20,332 nt of DNA. Source: Chloroflexota bacterium (GTDB lineage: Bacteria > Chloroflexota > Limnocylindria > Limnocylindrales > CSP1-4). The position numbers and the translations under genes are program-made. Below, in pieces: positions 1 to 7,678 of this stretch (within the stretch, counting starts at the first letter, position 1; each line of letters starts with the position of its first letter). The notes beneath the pieces are model-generated. The model was not told where the DNA came from, ran no database searches, and saw nothing but the letters and a program-made list of their open reading frames with translations. The stretch is taken from positions 1 through 20,332 of the forward strand of contig JAJYJR010000033.1 in the NCBI GenBank assembly GCA_021789355.1, in the 5' to 3' direction.

Positions 1-1971
1 GGGCTCAACGTGAAGAGCGGCTTCCACGTGCTCAAGGAGAGCGCGTACTCGAACGGGCTCGACTTCTACGCGCAGGAGAGCGGGATCGACCAGGCGACCA
101 TCGTGGCCCTGGCCTCCGAGTTCACTGCGCACGGGAAACAGGCCGGCATCGACTTCTACCGGGGCCCGATCAAGACGACCTACGGGTACTACGCCGCCCA
201 GGCCATCATTGCCCTGAATTTCCTGATCGGCAGCGTCGATCACAAGGGCGGATTCACGTCCGGCGGCGGAGGCTGGGACTTCATGGGCGCCAAGCCCGGC
301 CAGCCGTTCCCGTTGGACCAGATGCACCCCGGGGCCCTGACCAAGTTCGGGGTCAAACTGACCCGCGAGGCCAGCGGGACGTACGAGTCCAGCACCCTGT
401 TCCACGGCTATCCCGCTGATCGCCCGTGGTTCCCGTTCACGTTTGACGTCTACCAGGAAGTGATCCCGGCGGCCTACGCGGGCTACCCGTACCCGGCCAG
501 GATCCTGTGGTTGCACTATGGGACACCCGCGCTGGCGACGCCGGCCGGCCATCTCCAGATCGCCATGTTGCGCGACACCGAGCGCCTGCCGCTCTTCATC
601 GCCACGGACGTCACGATCGGCGAGACGAGCATGTACGCCGACTACCTGTTCCCGGACCTCTCGTATCTCGAACGCTGGTCCAACGGCGTGGGCACGAGTC
701 CCGTGGTGGTCACGAAGAACACCAAGTTCCGGCAGCCCGTGGCGGCGCCGGTCACCGACACGGTCACGGTGGGCGGCGAGTCCATGGTCCTCAGCACCGA
801 CACGCTCGTCATCGCGCTCGCCGAGCGCCTCGGGACGTCGGGGTTCGGGCAGAACGGCCTTGGTGCAGGCATGAACCTGGGCCGCTCCGAGGACTATCAC
901 CTCAAGATGGTCGCCAACGTCGGCTGGGGGGACAAGGACGGCGACAAGGTCCCCGACGCGAGCGACGCCGAAGTGGCGCTGTTCCGCAAGGCACGCCGTC
1001 ACCTGCCGGCGGCCGTCTTCGATGAAGCGAGGTGGCAGGCCGCCGTCGGCGAGCACTGGCGGCGGGTCGTCACCGTGCTCGACCGAGGCGGACGGTTCGA
1101 GTCGTCCTCGAAGGCCTACAACGGGGCGTACCTCGCGCACACGTGGGGCAAGCTCCTCAACCTCTACGTCGAACCGATCGGCAGTGCGAAGAACTCCATG
1201 ACCGGTCAACCCTTCTCGGGCGTTCCCGTCTACCAGTCGCTGGCGTCGACCGTCGGCCAGGCTGTCGTCTTCCCCGCCGAGTACGACCTGGACCTCTTCA
1301 CCTACAAGGAGATCTGGGGCGGCCAGTCGCGTACGCCGGGCAACTACGCCGCGCAGATGGCACTGATGCCCGAGAACTTCGTCTATCTCAACAGCGTCGA
1401 CGCGAAACGACTCGGGCTGCACGACGGGAACGTGGTGCGCATCGAGGGTCCGGACTTTGCGGGCAACTTCGAGACGTACGTCGGGCAAACACAGACCGTG
1501 GCTGGCCGCGTGCGGGTCGTGGAGGGCGTCCGTCCGGGATCGGTCGCCGTCTCCTGGAGCTACGGCCACTGGGCGTACGGCGCGTCGGACATCGTGATCG
1601 ACGGGCAGCGCATCGCGGGTGAGCCAGCCCGCGCGAAGGGCCTCGTCCCGAACCCGGCGATGGCCGTGGATCCGTACCTCAAGGACGTCGCGCTCACCGA
1701 CCCGATCGCCGGCGACTCGGCGTTCAACGGGACCCGTGTCAGGCTGGTCAAGATCGCGGAGGGCGACACCAGCGGGATGCCCGCGAACGGCTCCTACAAC
1801 GCGGGGCCGTCGCTCGCAAGCACGTCGCCGCTTTCGGCGGCAGACTCGGCGTGGCTGCTGGATCGCTCGCTGCAGGCGGCGAACGGCCGGATCAGCCAGG
1901 CCACCCTCGCGGCTGAGGTCCAGGGCCGGTTTGGCACGCCCGTGCGATCAGCCGGAAGGCGACGCGTGTAA
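1..1971 (+). CDS. ttrA: Tetrathionate reductase subunit A-like molybdopterin oxidoreductase, 5'-truncated by window edge
   Basis: This is the C-terminal part of a large DMSO-reductase-family enzyme; the frame is open from base 1, so the GTG at 10 is not the true start. The N-terminal Fe-S cluster region and molybdenum ligand must lie upstream. Recognisable TtrA-clade stretches are the DVTIGETSMYADYLFPDLSYLERW segment (residues about 200-223, split here only by description), RGGRFE, NSMTGQPFSGVPVY and the C-terminal GHWAYGASD and AVDPYLKD segments. The TtrA/ArrA/SrrA clade reduces tetrathionate, arsenate or selenate using a bis-MGD cofactor at the outer face of the membrane. I favour TtrA because of the GGRFE and SMTGxxFSGxPVY pattern, but arsenate or another oxyanion cannot be excluded. 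After the family's usual end (around VRLVKI) there is an extra tail of roughly 70 Ala/Ser-rich residues. ttrA is often the last gene of ttrBCA, so the partners may lie upstream. Confidence 0.75.
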   Translation, partial: GLNVKSGFHVLKESAYSNGLDFYAQESGIDQATIVALASEFTAHGKQAGIDFYRGPIKTTYGYYAAQAIIALNFLIGSVDHKGGFTSGGGGWDFMGAKPGQPFPLDQMHPGALTKFGVKLTREASGTYESSTLFHGYPADRPWFPFTFDVYQEVIPAAYAGYPYPARILWLHYGTPALATPAGHLQIAMLRDTERLPLFIATDVTIGETSMYADYLFPDLSYLERWSNGVGTSPVVVTKNTKFRQPVAAPVTDTVTVGGESMVLSTDTLVIALAERLGTSGFGQNGLGAGMNLGRSEDYHLKMVANVGWGDKDGDKVPDASDAEVALFRKARRHLPAAVFDEARWQAAVGEHWRRVVTVLDRGGRFESSSKAYNGAYLAHTWGKLLNLYVEPIGSAKNSMTGQPFSGVPVYQSLASTVGQAVVFPAEYDLDLFTYKEIWGGQSRTPGNYAAQMALMPENFVYLNSVDAKRLGLHDGNVVRIEGPDFAGNFETYVGQTQTVAGRVRVVEGVRPGSVAVSWSYGHWAYGASDIVIDGQRIAGEPARAKGLVPNPAMAVDPYLKDVALTDPIAGDSAFNGTRVRLVKIAEGDTSGMPANGSYNAGPSLASTSPLSAADSAWLLDRSLQAANGRISQATLAAEVQGRFGTPVRSAGRRRV

Positions 1972-2034
1972 CGCCCGCGGTCATCCCCGCACCCAGGAGC
2001 CATCCTGGCGGGCGCGTCGCGCGCGGAAGCGGAC

Positions 2035-3192
2035 CTCTCCGGCATGCGCCGGGTCAGCTTCACGCCGTTCGCCCCGGAGACCAAGATCTCGGAGGCGCAG
2101 GTCGAGCTGGCGGAGACTGCTCTTCGGGTGGTGAAGGGCGCGCCCCCGGTCGTGGTAGCGCTGTGCGCCGACCCGCCGGCAGCCCTCGAGCAGGACCTGG
2201 GATCGCTCGCCGCACGCGGGTTCCGGGTGCTGGCGGTCGCCACCGGCGAGGCGAAGCGCATGCGCCTGGCCGGGCCCGTCGGCCTGCAGGACCCGCTACG
2301 GCCGGAGTCCCGCGGGCTCGTCGCGGACCTGGAACGCCTCGGGCTCCGCGTGATCATGATCACCGGGACACCCTGCCGACCGCCCGGGCGGTGGCCGCCG
2401 AGGTGGGACTCGACGGGGCGGCCTGCGCGGCTTCCGAGATCCGGGATCGTCCGCTCTCGCCGGCCTGCGCGGTGCTGGCGGACGTGCTGCCGGAGGACAA
2501 GTTCAACCTGGTCCGCCGGTTGCGGAAGCAGGGCCACGTGGTGGGCATGACCGGCGACGGGGTCAACGACGCTCCCGCCCTCAAGCAGGCAGAGGTCGGG
2601 ATCGCGGTGGCCAACGCCACCGACGTCGCCCGCGCGGCGGCCAGCATCGTGCTGACCCAACCGGGCCTGGAGGACGTCGTGGCCGCCATCGAGCTCAGCC
2701 GCCGGATCTACCAGCGCATGTTGACCTATGCGCTCAACTCGAGCATCAAGAAACTCGAGGTGCCGGTCTTCCTGAGCCTGGTCTTCCTGGTCACCGGCCG
2801 CATCGCGCTGAGCCCGCTGCTGATGGTGCTGCTGCTCTTCGCCAATGATCTCGCCACCATGGCGATCACCACCGACCGGGCACCCTCGTCACAGCGCCCG
2901 AACCGCTGGCAGGTGCGGCTGCTGCTGCTGGGAGCGCTGGGGTCGCGCTTCCCTCGCTGGTGCTGACACTCGCCGTCTTCTGGGCGGGCGCCGCCGTGCT
3001 CGGCTTCGACACCGATCACCTGCAGACGCTCGCGTTCGTGACGCTGGCGTTCGGCAGCCAGGCGACCGCTTACCTGGTGCGCGAGCCGCGCCGCTCAGTC
3101 CGGCGCTGGTGGCGGCGTTGCTTGCGGCCGTGGGACTCTGAGCGGTGCTGATTGACTTGTTCGAGGTGCGTCTCTTCAGCCCGCTTGGCCTG
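2035..3192 (+). pseudogene. Remnant of a proton-pump-type (type IIIA-like) P-type ATPase
   Basis: Three reading frames carry consecutive pieces of one P-type ATPase. Frame 1 begins with FTPFAPETKISEA (nucleotide-binding domain) and runs to VIMITG near 2367. Frame 3 continues with VLPEDKFNLVRRL, the hinge motif MTGDGVNDAPALKQAEVGIAV and membrane helices. Frame 2 takes over near 2945 with TLAFVTLAFGSQATAYLVRE. Both switches fit loss of one G from a G run (2365-2367 and about 2940-2943). A last piece in frame 1 (SPALVAALLAAVGL, stop at 3139-3141, then LIDLFEVRLFSPLGL) looks like the extreme C-terminus after loss of about 25 residues. The actuator domain, first helices and DKTGT phosphorylation site are absent. 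Such pumps move H+ or other cations across the membrane; this copy cannot. The family assignment is firm; the last C-terminal piece is inferred from remembered family sequences. Confidence 0.85.
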
Positions 3193-3253
3193 CACGCGGC
3201 ATGGCGCGAGCCGCAGCCTGGCTGCCGTCGGGGGTTATGCGCTCGGCAGGAGG

Positions 3254-3724
3254 TCAGGCAGCCGGCGTCGCGCCGTCCGAGGCGCGCAGCAGCAGCACCG
3301 GCACCGTCGCGCGCCGCACCACTCCCTCGGCCACGCTGCCCAGGATGAGGTGAGCCAGACCATGGCGCCCGTGGGTGCCCATCACGATGAGGTTCGCGCC
3401 CCAGCGATCGGCCTCCGCGAGAATCTCGGCGGCCGGGTCGTCCACGTCGGTTTCGAGCATCACGGACTCGGCCTCGATGCCCGCGGCGCGTGCCTCCGCC
3501 ATCGCGGCATCGATGATGTGCGCGCCCGAATCGCGGAGCGCCGCCTCCAGGGTCCCGTAGTTGTCGAACGCCATCTCGGCCCACGGTGCCAGTGCCACGC
3601 CGAGGTCGATGACGTGGGCGACCCTGAGCGGCGCATGCTGGTCCGCGGCCAGGCGAACGGCCTCCCGGTAGGCGCGCGTCGACGGTCCGCTGCCGTCGAC
3701 GGCGGTCAGGATGCGATCGTACAA
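3254..3724 (-). CDS. Universal stress protein (UspA family), TTG start
   Basis: The protein is 156 residues, the usual size for a single-domain UspA protein. It starts YDRILTAVDGS, the standard first strand and ATP-contacting Asp, and ends with GTHGRHGLAHLILGS, an exact G-2x-G-9x-G-S nucleotide-binding motif. It is probably a cytoplasmic ATP-binding stress protein. I chose the TTG at 3724 because GGAGG lies seven bases before it and the predicted protein then begins at the conserved first strand; longer in-frame starts lack a family match. The start is only 13 bases after the stop of the molybdenum hydroxylase large subunit, and the Shine-Dalgarno sequence almost abuts that stop, so it is likely the last gene of that operon. 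No terminator is evident downstream. Confidence 0.9.
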   Translation of the reverse strand: MYDRILTAVDGSGPSTRAYREAVRLAADQHAPLRVAHVIDLGVALAPWAEMAFDNYGTLEAALRDSGAHIIDAAMAEARAAGIEAESVMLETDVDDPAAEILAEADRWGANLIVMGTHGRHGLAHLILGSVAEGVVRRATVPVLLLRASDGATPAA

Positions 3725-3737
3725 GGCGAGTCCTCCA

Positions 3738-6155
3738 TCATCGAACGGCCGTGCGTGGGGCCATCTCGGAACCCAGAGAGCCATGGCCCATCAGGTCCCC
3801 CTGCCCGCCACCGCGACCGTAGTACTCGAGCGTCGGCCGCGGGCCGGCGACCGACGGCGACGGCGGTCGGCCCGATGACGTGGCGGGGGCCGCAAGGCCG
3901 ATGAGGTCGTCCGGGCGGACCGGAACCCGGTTCAGCTCCCTCCCCGATGCCGCCCGCAGGGCGTTGACCACGGCCACGGTCGCCGCGATCGTCGGGACCT
4001 CGCCGACGCCCTTGGCACCGTACGGGACCCCCGGCTCGGCGTGTTCCACGAACTCCGAGACGACCGGAGGCACGTCGAGGAAGGTGGGGATGAGGTAGTC
4101 GGTGAAGGAGGGGTTCTGCATGATCCCCCCGTCCAGCCGCACCTCCTCCATCACGGCGTGGCCCATCCCGATGGCGACCCCACCCTGGACCTGCCCTTCG
4201 AACCCCACCGGGTTGATGACGCGTCCCACGTCTTCGACGACGGCGAGCTGGACCACGCGCACCAGCCCGAGGTCGAGATCGACATCCACGACGGCGCGCT
4301 CGGCCACGAACGCGAAGAAGGGATGCACGTCCCCCTGCCCGTGTGCATCCAGCGGTTGCGTCTGCCGATGGCGGAAGACCCGGGTCGCCGTCAGCGGCGT
4401 GTCGAGGAACTCCTGCACGCGCGCGACCGGCACGCGGTCTGCCAGCACCCAGCCGTCCTCGAGGGACAGCGCGAGGTCGGTCAACCCCGGCCGCCGGCGG
4501 ACCCTCGCGAAGAGCTCCTCCCGGACCGCGTGGCACGCCGACTGGACGGCGCCCGCAGACATCACGGTCTGCCTCGACGCGGAGCTCGAGCCAGCCGAAC
4601 CGACCAGCGTGTCCGTGTCGTGGAGCACGACGTCGTGGACGCCCAGCTCGGCGCGTGCCACCTGGGCCAGGACCGTTGCGAGCCCCTGGCCCGAGTCCAC
4701 AGCCGCGCTGTGCACCTCGACGACGGGCGCATCGACTCCCGCGGCCAGGGTCACCCTCGCCTCGCAGGAGTCGTCGAACCCCTCGCTGTAGCCGATGTTC
4801 TTGAACCCCAGCGCGTACCCCACGCCCCGCCGGACCCCCTCGCCATGCGTGACGTTCCCCGACCCGCCTGGCAGATCCAGCGCGGACGCCGCGACCGGTT
4901 CCTCGGGCAGCGGGATGGCCCGGCACCGCTGGAGGAGCTCCGCGACCGGTGCCTCACCCATGATCGTCTGTCCCGTGGGGAACACTGATCCGGTGTGTAC
5001 GGCGTTCCTCAGGCGAAGCTCAACGGGGTCCATCCTCAAGGCAAGCGCCAGCTTGTCCATCTGGGACTCGTAGGCGAAGCAGGGCTGGGGCGAGCCGAAC
5101 CCCCGCATGGCCCCGCACGGCGGGTTGTTCGTGTAGACGGCCGTCGCCTCGATCAGCGCGTTGGGCACCTCGTACGGCCCCGTGGCGAACACGGCGGCGT
5201 TGGCGAGCACGGCAGGCGTGGATGAGGTATAGGCCCCGCCATCGAGGAGGGCCCGCACCCGCACGTTCACCAGCCTGCCGTCACGCGTGGCCCCATGGCG
5301 TACCCAGTACCGGGACGGATGGCGGTGAACGTGGCCCCGGAAGGACTCCTCCCGGGTGTTGTCGATCTTGACCGGACGGCCGGTCGCCTGCGCCAGCACT
5401 CCGGCCAGGATTTCCAGGTTGACGTCCTCGCGCGAGCCGAACGCCCCACCCACGCCGGCGAGGTGCAGCCGAACCTGTTCCTCGGGAAGGCCCAGGCACG
5501 GTGCGATCTGGTGACGATCCACGTGGAGCCACTGGGTCATGACGTGAAGGTCCATCCCGCCGTCCTCGGCGGGAATGGCGAGCGCCGCCTCAGGTCCAAG
5601 CGCTGCCTGATCCTGCATGGTGGTCTCGTAGTAGCCCTCGACCCACACCTCCGCCTCCGCGTCCGGATCGCCGTGCTCGACTCGGACGTGGCGGACGACG
5701 TTCCCCCACTCGTGGATTGCCTGGGCATCCGGCCGGATTGCTTCCTCCATGTCGGTCACCGCCGGAAGGACCTGGTACTCGATCACCACGGCCGCTCCGG
5801 CCGCGCGGGCCTGCGCCGGCGTCCCGGCGGACACGGCCACGATCGGCTCACCCTCGTAGCGAACCCGGTCGCTGGCCAGCACCGGCTGGTCGTCGAACTC
5901 GAGCCCGTACGTCCGCCTGGCAGGGAGCTGGTCCGCCGTGAGCACGGCGTGCACCCCGGGCATGGCCCGGGCCTGCATCGTGTCGATCGACACGATGCGC
6001 GCGTGAGCGTGGGGGCTCCGCACGACATGGCCGTGCAGCATGCCCTCGACGCGAAGGTCGGTGCCGAACACGAACTCCCCGGTGACCCGGGGCAACCCGC
6101 CGACCCGGCGTCCCCTCGACCCGATTGCCTCCGGGGTTCCCGTCTCGACCCCCAT
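3738..6155 (-). CDS. Molybdenum hydroxylase large (Mo-cofactor) subunit, xanthine dehydrogenase/CoxL family
   Basis: This is an 805-residue catalytic subunit of the xanthine oxidase family, which hydroxylates heterocycles or aldehydes or, in one branch, oxidises CO. Visible motifs are GVGGAFGSRED (residues 234-243), PCGAMRGFGSPQ (346-357), AGSSSASRQTVMSAGAV (about 521-537) and GAKGVGE (713-719), whose Glu719 is the expected catalytic base. The active-site loop reads GAMRGFG rather than the AYRCSFR of aerobic form I CO dehydrogenase, so CO oxidation is unlikely. The substrate is unknown; relatives with this loop include purine, nicotinate and aromatic-CoA enzymes. The start at 6155 (MGVETG) lies 11 bases after the stop of the 2Fe-2S subunit; an in-frame extension to 6335 would overlap that gene and has no family match. 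The gene order medium-small-large is that of cox-type operons. Confidence 0.9.
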   Translation of the reverse strand: MGVETGTPEAIGSRGRRVGGLPRVTGEFVFGTDLRVEGMLHGHVVRSPHAHARIVSIDTMQARAMPGVHAVLTADQLPARRTYGLEFDDQPVLASDRVRYEGEPIVAVSAGTPAQARAAGAAVVIEYQVLPAVTDMEEAIRPDAQAIHEWGNVVRHVRVEHGDPDAEAEVWVEGYYETTMQDQAALGPEAALAIPAEDGGMDLHVMTQWLHVDRHQIAPCLGLPEEQVRLHLAGVGGAFGSREDVNLEILAGVLAQATGRPVKIDNTREESFRGHVHRHPSRYWVRHGATRDGRLVNVRVRALLDGGAYTSSTPAVLANAAVFATGPYEVPNALIEATAVYTNNPPCGAMRGFGSPQPCFAYESQMDKLALALRMDPVELRLRNAVHTGSVFPTGQTIMGEAPVAELLQRCRAIPLPEEPVAASALDLPGGSGNVTHGEGVRRGVGYALGFKNIGYSEGFDDSCEARVTLAAGVDAPVVEVHSAAVDSGQGLATVLAQVARAELGVHDVVLHDTDTLVGSAGSSSASRQTVMSAGAVQSACHAVREELFARVRRRPGLTDLALSLEDGWVLADRVPVARVQEFLDTPLTATRVFRHRQTQPLDAHGQGDVHPFFAFVAERAVVDVDLDLGLVRVVQLAVVEDVGRVINPVGFEGQVQGGVAIGMGHAVMEEVRLDGGIMQNPSFTDYLIPTFLDVPPVVSEFVEHAEPGVPYGAKGVGEVPTIAATVAVVNALRAASGRELNRVPVRPDDLIGLAAPATSSGRPPSPSVAGPRPTLEYYGRGGGQGDLMGHGSLGSEMAPRTAVR

Positions 6156-6166
6156 CGCCGGTCCCC

Positions 6167-6625
6167 TCACAGCCTGGTCGCGGCCAGCTGGACCGCATCC
6201 ACGATCTTCTGGTAGCCGGTGCACCGGCAGAGGTGGCCGGCGAGCGCCTCCCGGATAGTGGCTTCGTCGGGGTGGGGCTCCCGGCCCAGGAGGTCGATGG
6301 CCCCGACGATCAGACCCGGCGTGCAGAACCCGCACTGCACCGCGCCGGCGTCGAGGAACGCCTCCTGGACCGGGTGCAGGCGGCCATCCCGCGCGAGGCT
6401 CTCCACGGTGCGAACCTCCGCGCCGTCGGCCTGGGCCGCGAGCACCAGGCAGGCATTCACGACGTCACCGTCCAGCCACACGGCGCAGGAGCCGCATTCC
6501 CCCTGCTCGCAGGCATTCTTAGCGCCCGCGAGTCCGAGGTGCTCGCGAAGGACCACGAGGAGGCTCTCGTCCCCCACGATCCGCGCCTCCCGCCACGCTC
6601 CGTTCACGTTCAGCTTGATCTGCAT
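6167..6625 (-). CDS. Molybdenum hydroxylase small (2x 2Fe-2S) subunit, CoxS family
   Basis: At 152 residues this is full length for the iron-sulfur subunit. The plant-type 2Fe-2S cluster is bound by Cys39, 44, 47 and 59 (CEQGECGSC then C), and the second cluster by Cys98, 101, 133 and 135 (QCGFCTPG and LCRCTGYQ). All eight ligands are present. It passes electrons from the molybdenum site to the FAD subunit. It starts nine bases after the stop of the FAD subunit and ends 11 bases before the large subunit, so the three are certainly cotranscribed. The assignment is secure; the enzyme's substrate is not revealed by this subunit. Confidence 0.95.
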   Translation of the reverse strand: MQIKLNVNGAWREARIVGDESLLVVLREHLGLAGAKNACEQGECGSCAVWLDGDVVNACLVLAAQADGAEVRTVESLARDGRLHPVQEAFLDAGAVQCGFCTPGLIVGAIDLLGREPHPDEATIREALAGHLCRCTGYQKIVDAVQLAATRL

Positions 6626-6634
6626 CTCGATCTC

Positions 6635-7513
6635 TCACGCCGCCTGCGTCGGCGTCGATCGCTCCCGGAGGAGCCACCCGAGCGCCCGAGCGCCCAGGAC
6701 GGCGCAGGCGTGGCGCCGGTAGGCTGCGGTCCCGCGGACATCGTCGATGGGGCGCGCGGCGCTCGCCACCAGCGCGCCGAAGTCCTGGGTCACCCCGGCC
6801 CGAACCGGCACGCCGGGGTCATCCCAGGCCCCGGCATCGGCCAGCGCCGAAGCGGCGAACGCCTCGGCCTCGTGCGCGCGCAGGACGGTCGGCCCCACCG
6901 ACCCGAGTGCGACCCGTACCTCGCGGGCATCCTCGTCGATCACCAGGGCCAGGCTGGCCACGGCGATGACCATGGCGCTCCGGGTGCCGATCTTGGAGTA
7001 GGTGCCCACGTGCCGCCGACCTGGCCAGCGCGCACCCACGATCAGCTCGTCCGGCCGGATCGCCGTGCGCTTGGGTCCCACCAGGAACGCGTGCCAGGGC
7101 AGCGATCGCGTTCCGGATTCCGACCGCAGGAGCACCTCCGCGTCGTACGCTGCGAGCACCGGGAGACTGTCGCCCGCGGGGGAGGCCGTCCCAAGGTTGC
7201 CGCCCACCGTTCCCCGGGCACGGATCTGGGGTGAGCCCACGGTTCGGGAGGCGCTGGCCAGCAGATCCCAGCCCACCGGCCCTCGCAGGATGCTGGCGTA
7301 CGTAACGCCGGCTCCCAGGAAGCATGCACCGCCGTCCGTCCCCCACTCCTTCAGCTCTGGAAGATGGGACACGTCGATGACGGCCGTCGGATGCCTGCGG
7401 CCGGCGTTCAGTTCGACCATCAGGTCGGTCCCGCCAGCGATCGGGAGCGCTTCGGGCCACCTCGCCTTGAGGGACAGCGCCTCTTCCAGGCTCCTCGGCT
7501 TCAGGACGTCCAT
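6635..7513 (-). CDS. Molybdenum hydroxylase medium (FAD) subunit, CoxM family
   Basis: This 292-residue protein is the FAD-binding subunit. It carries AGGTD at residues 26-30 and TVGGNLGTASPAGD at 102-115, the two flavin pyrophosphate-binding loops of the family, and its length is normal. It should take electrons from the 2Fe-2S subunit and hand them to NAD+, quinone or another carrier. The ATG at 7513 is preceded by a GGGAGGGG-type ribosome site. It is the first gene of the hydroxylase set; the 165 bases upstream separate it from the ferredoxin/flavin reductase gene and hold a small hairpin. The region may have its own promoter, but I could not identify one. Confidence 0.93.
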   Translation of the reverse strand: MDVLKPRSLEEALSLKARWPEALPIAGGTDLMVELNAGRRHPTAVIDVSHLPELKEWGTDGGACFLGAGVTYASILRGPVGWDLLASASRTVGSPQIRARGTVGGNLGTASPAGDSLPVLAAYDAEVLLRSESGTRSLPWHAFLVGPKRTAIRPDELIVGARWPGRRHVGTYSKIGTRSAMVIAVASLALVIDEDAREVRVALGSVGPTVLRAHEAEAFAASALADAGAWDDPGVPVRAGVTQDFGALVASAARPIDDVRGTAAYRRHACAVLGARALGWLLRERSTPTQAA

Positions 7514-7530
7514 CTGCCGCCCCTCCCCGC

Positions 7531-7551
7531 ACGCGCCGATGGCAGGCGCGT
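7531..7551. promoter_or_regulatory. Inverted repeat in the leader of the molybdenum hydroxylase genes
   Basis: ACGCGCC and GGCGCGT form a perfect 7-bp inverted repeat around a 7-base spacer, just before the ribosome site of the FAD subunit. It sits in a 165-base gap (7514-7678) that otherwise holds only GC-rich sequence with no clear promoter or open frame. It may be an operator or a leader RNA hairpin; in DNA this rich in G and C a 7-bp repeat can also arise by chance. Confidence 0.3.
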
Positions 7552-7678
7552 CGGCACGTGCATGCTCCAGCGTCGGGAAGGCCAGTCTGCCGCCGTCGCG
7601 GTCAAGGTCGGAGGGCCGTCCGGCACGCGGCTATCGGGCCGTTTGGGGCCGGCCGCGCGGGCCCGCTCGCGACCCCGT

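Noticed and set aside
2365..2943. ATPase frameshifts as simple sequencing errors
   Set aside because: Single-G losses alone could be errors, but the missing N-terminal half, the apparent deletion near 3095 and the stop at 3139-3141 could not, and other genes in the window are intact.
3738..6155. Form I aerobic CO dehydrogenase
   Set aside because: The AYRCSFR active-site loop is absent; the loop is PCGAMRGFG.
6125..7234. Long plus-strand open frame (about 370 codons) opposite the hydroxylase genes
   Set aside because: The minus strand has intact, recognisable CoxS/CoxM proteins; the plus reading is His/Arg/Pro-rich with no family pattern, as expected from high GC.
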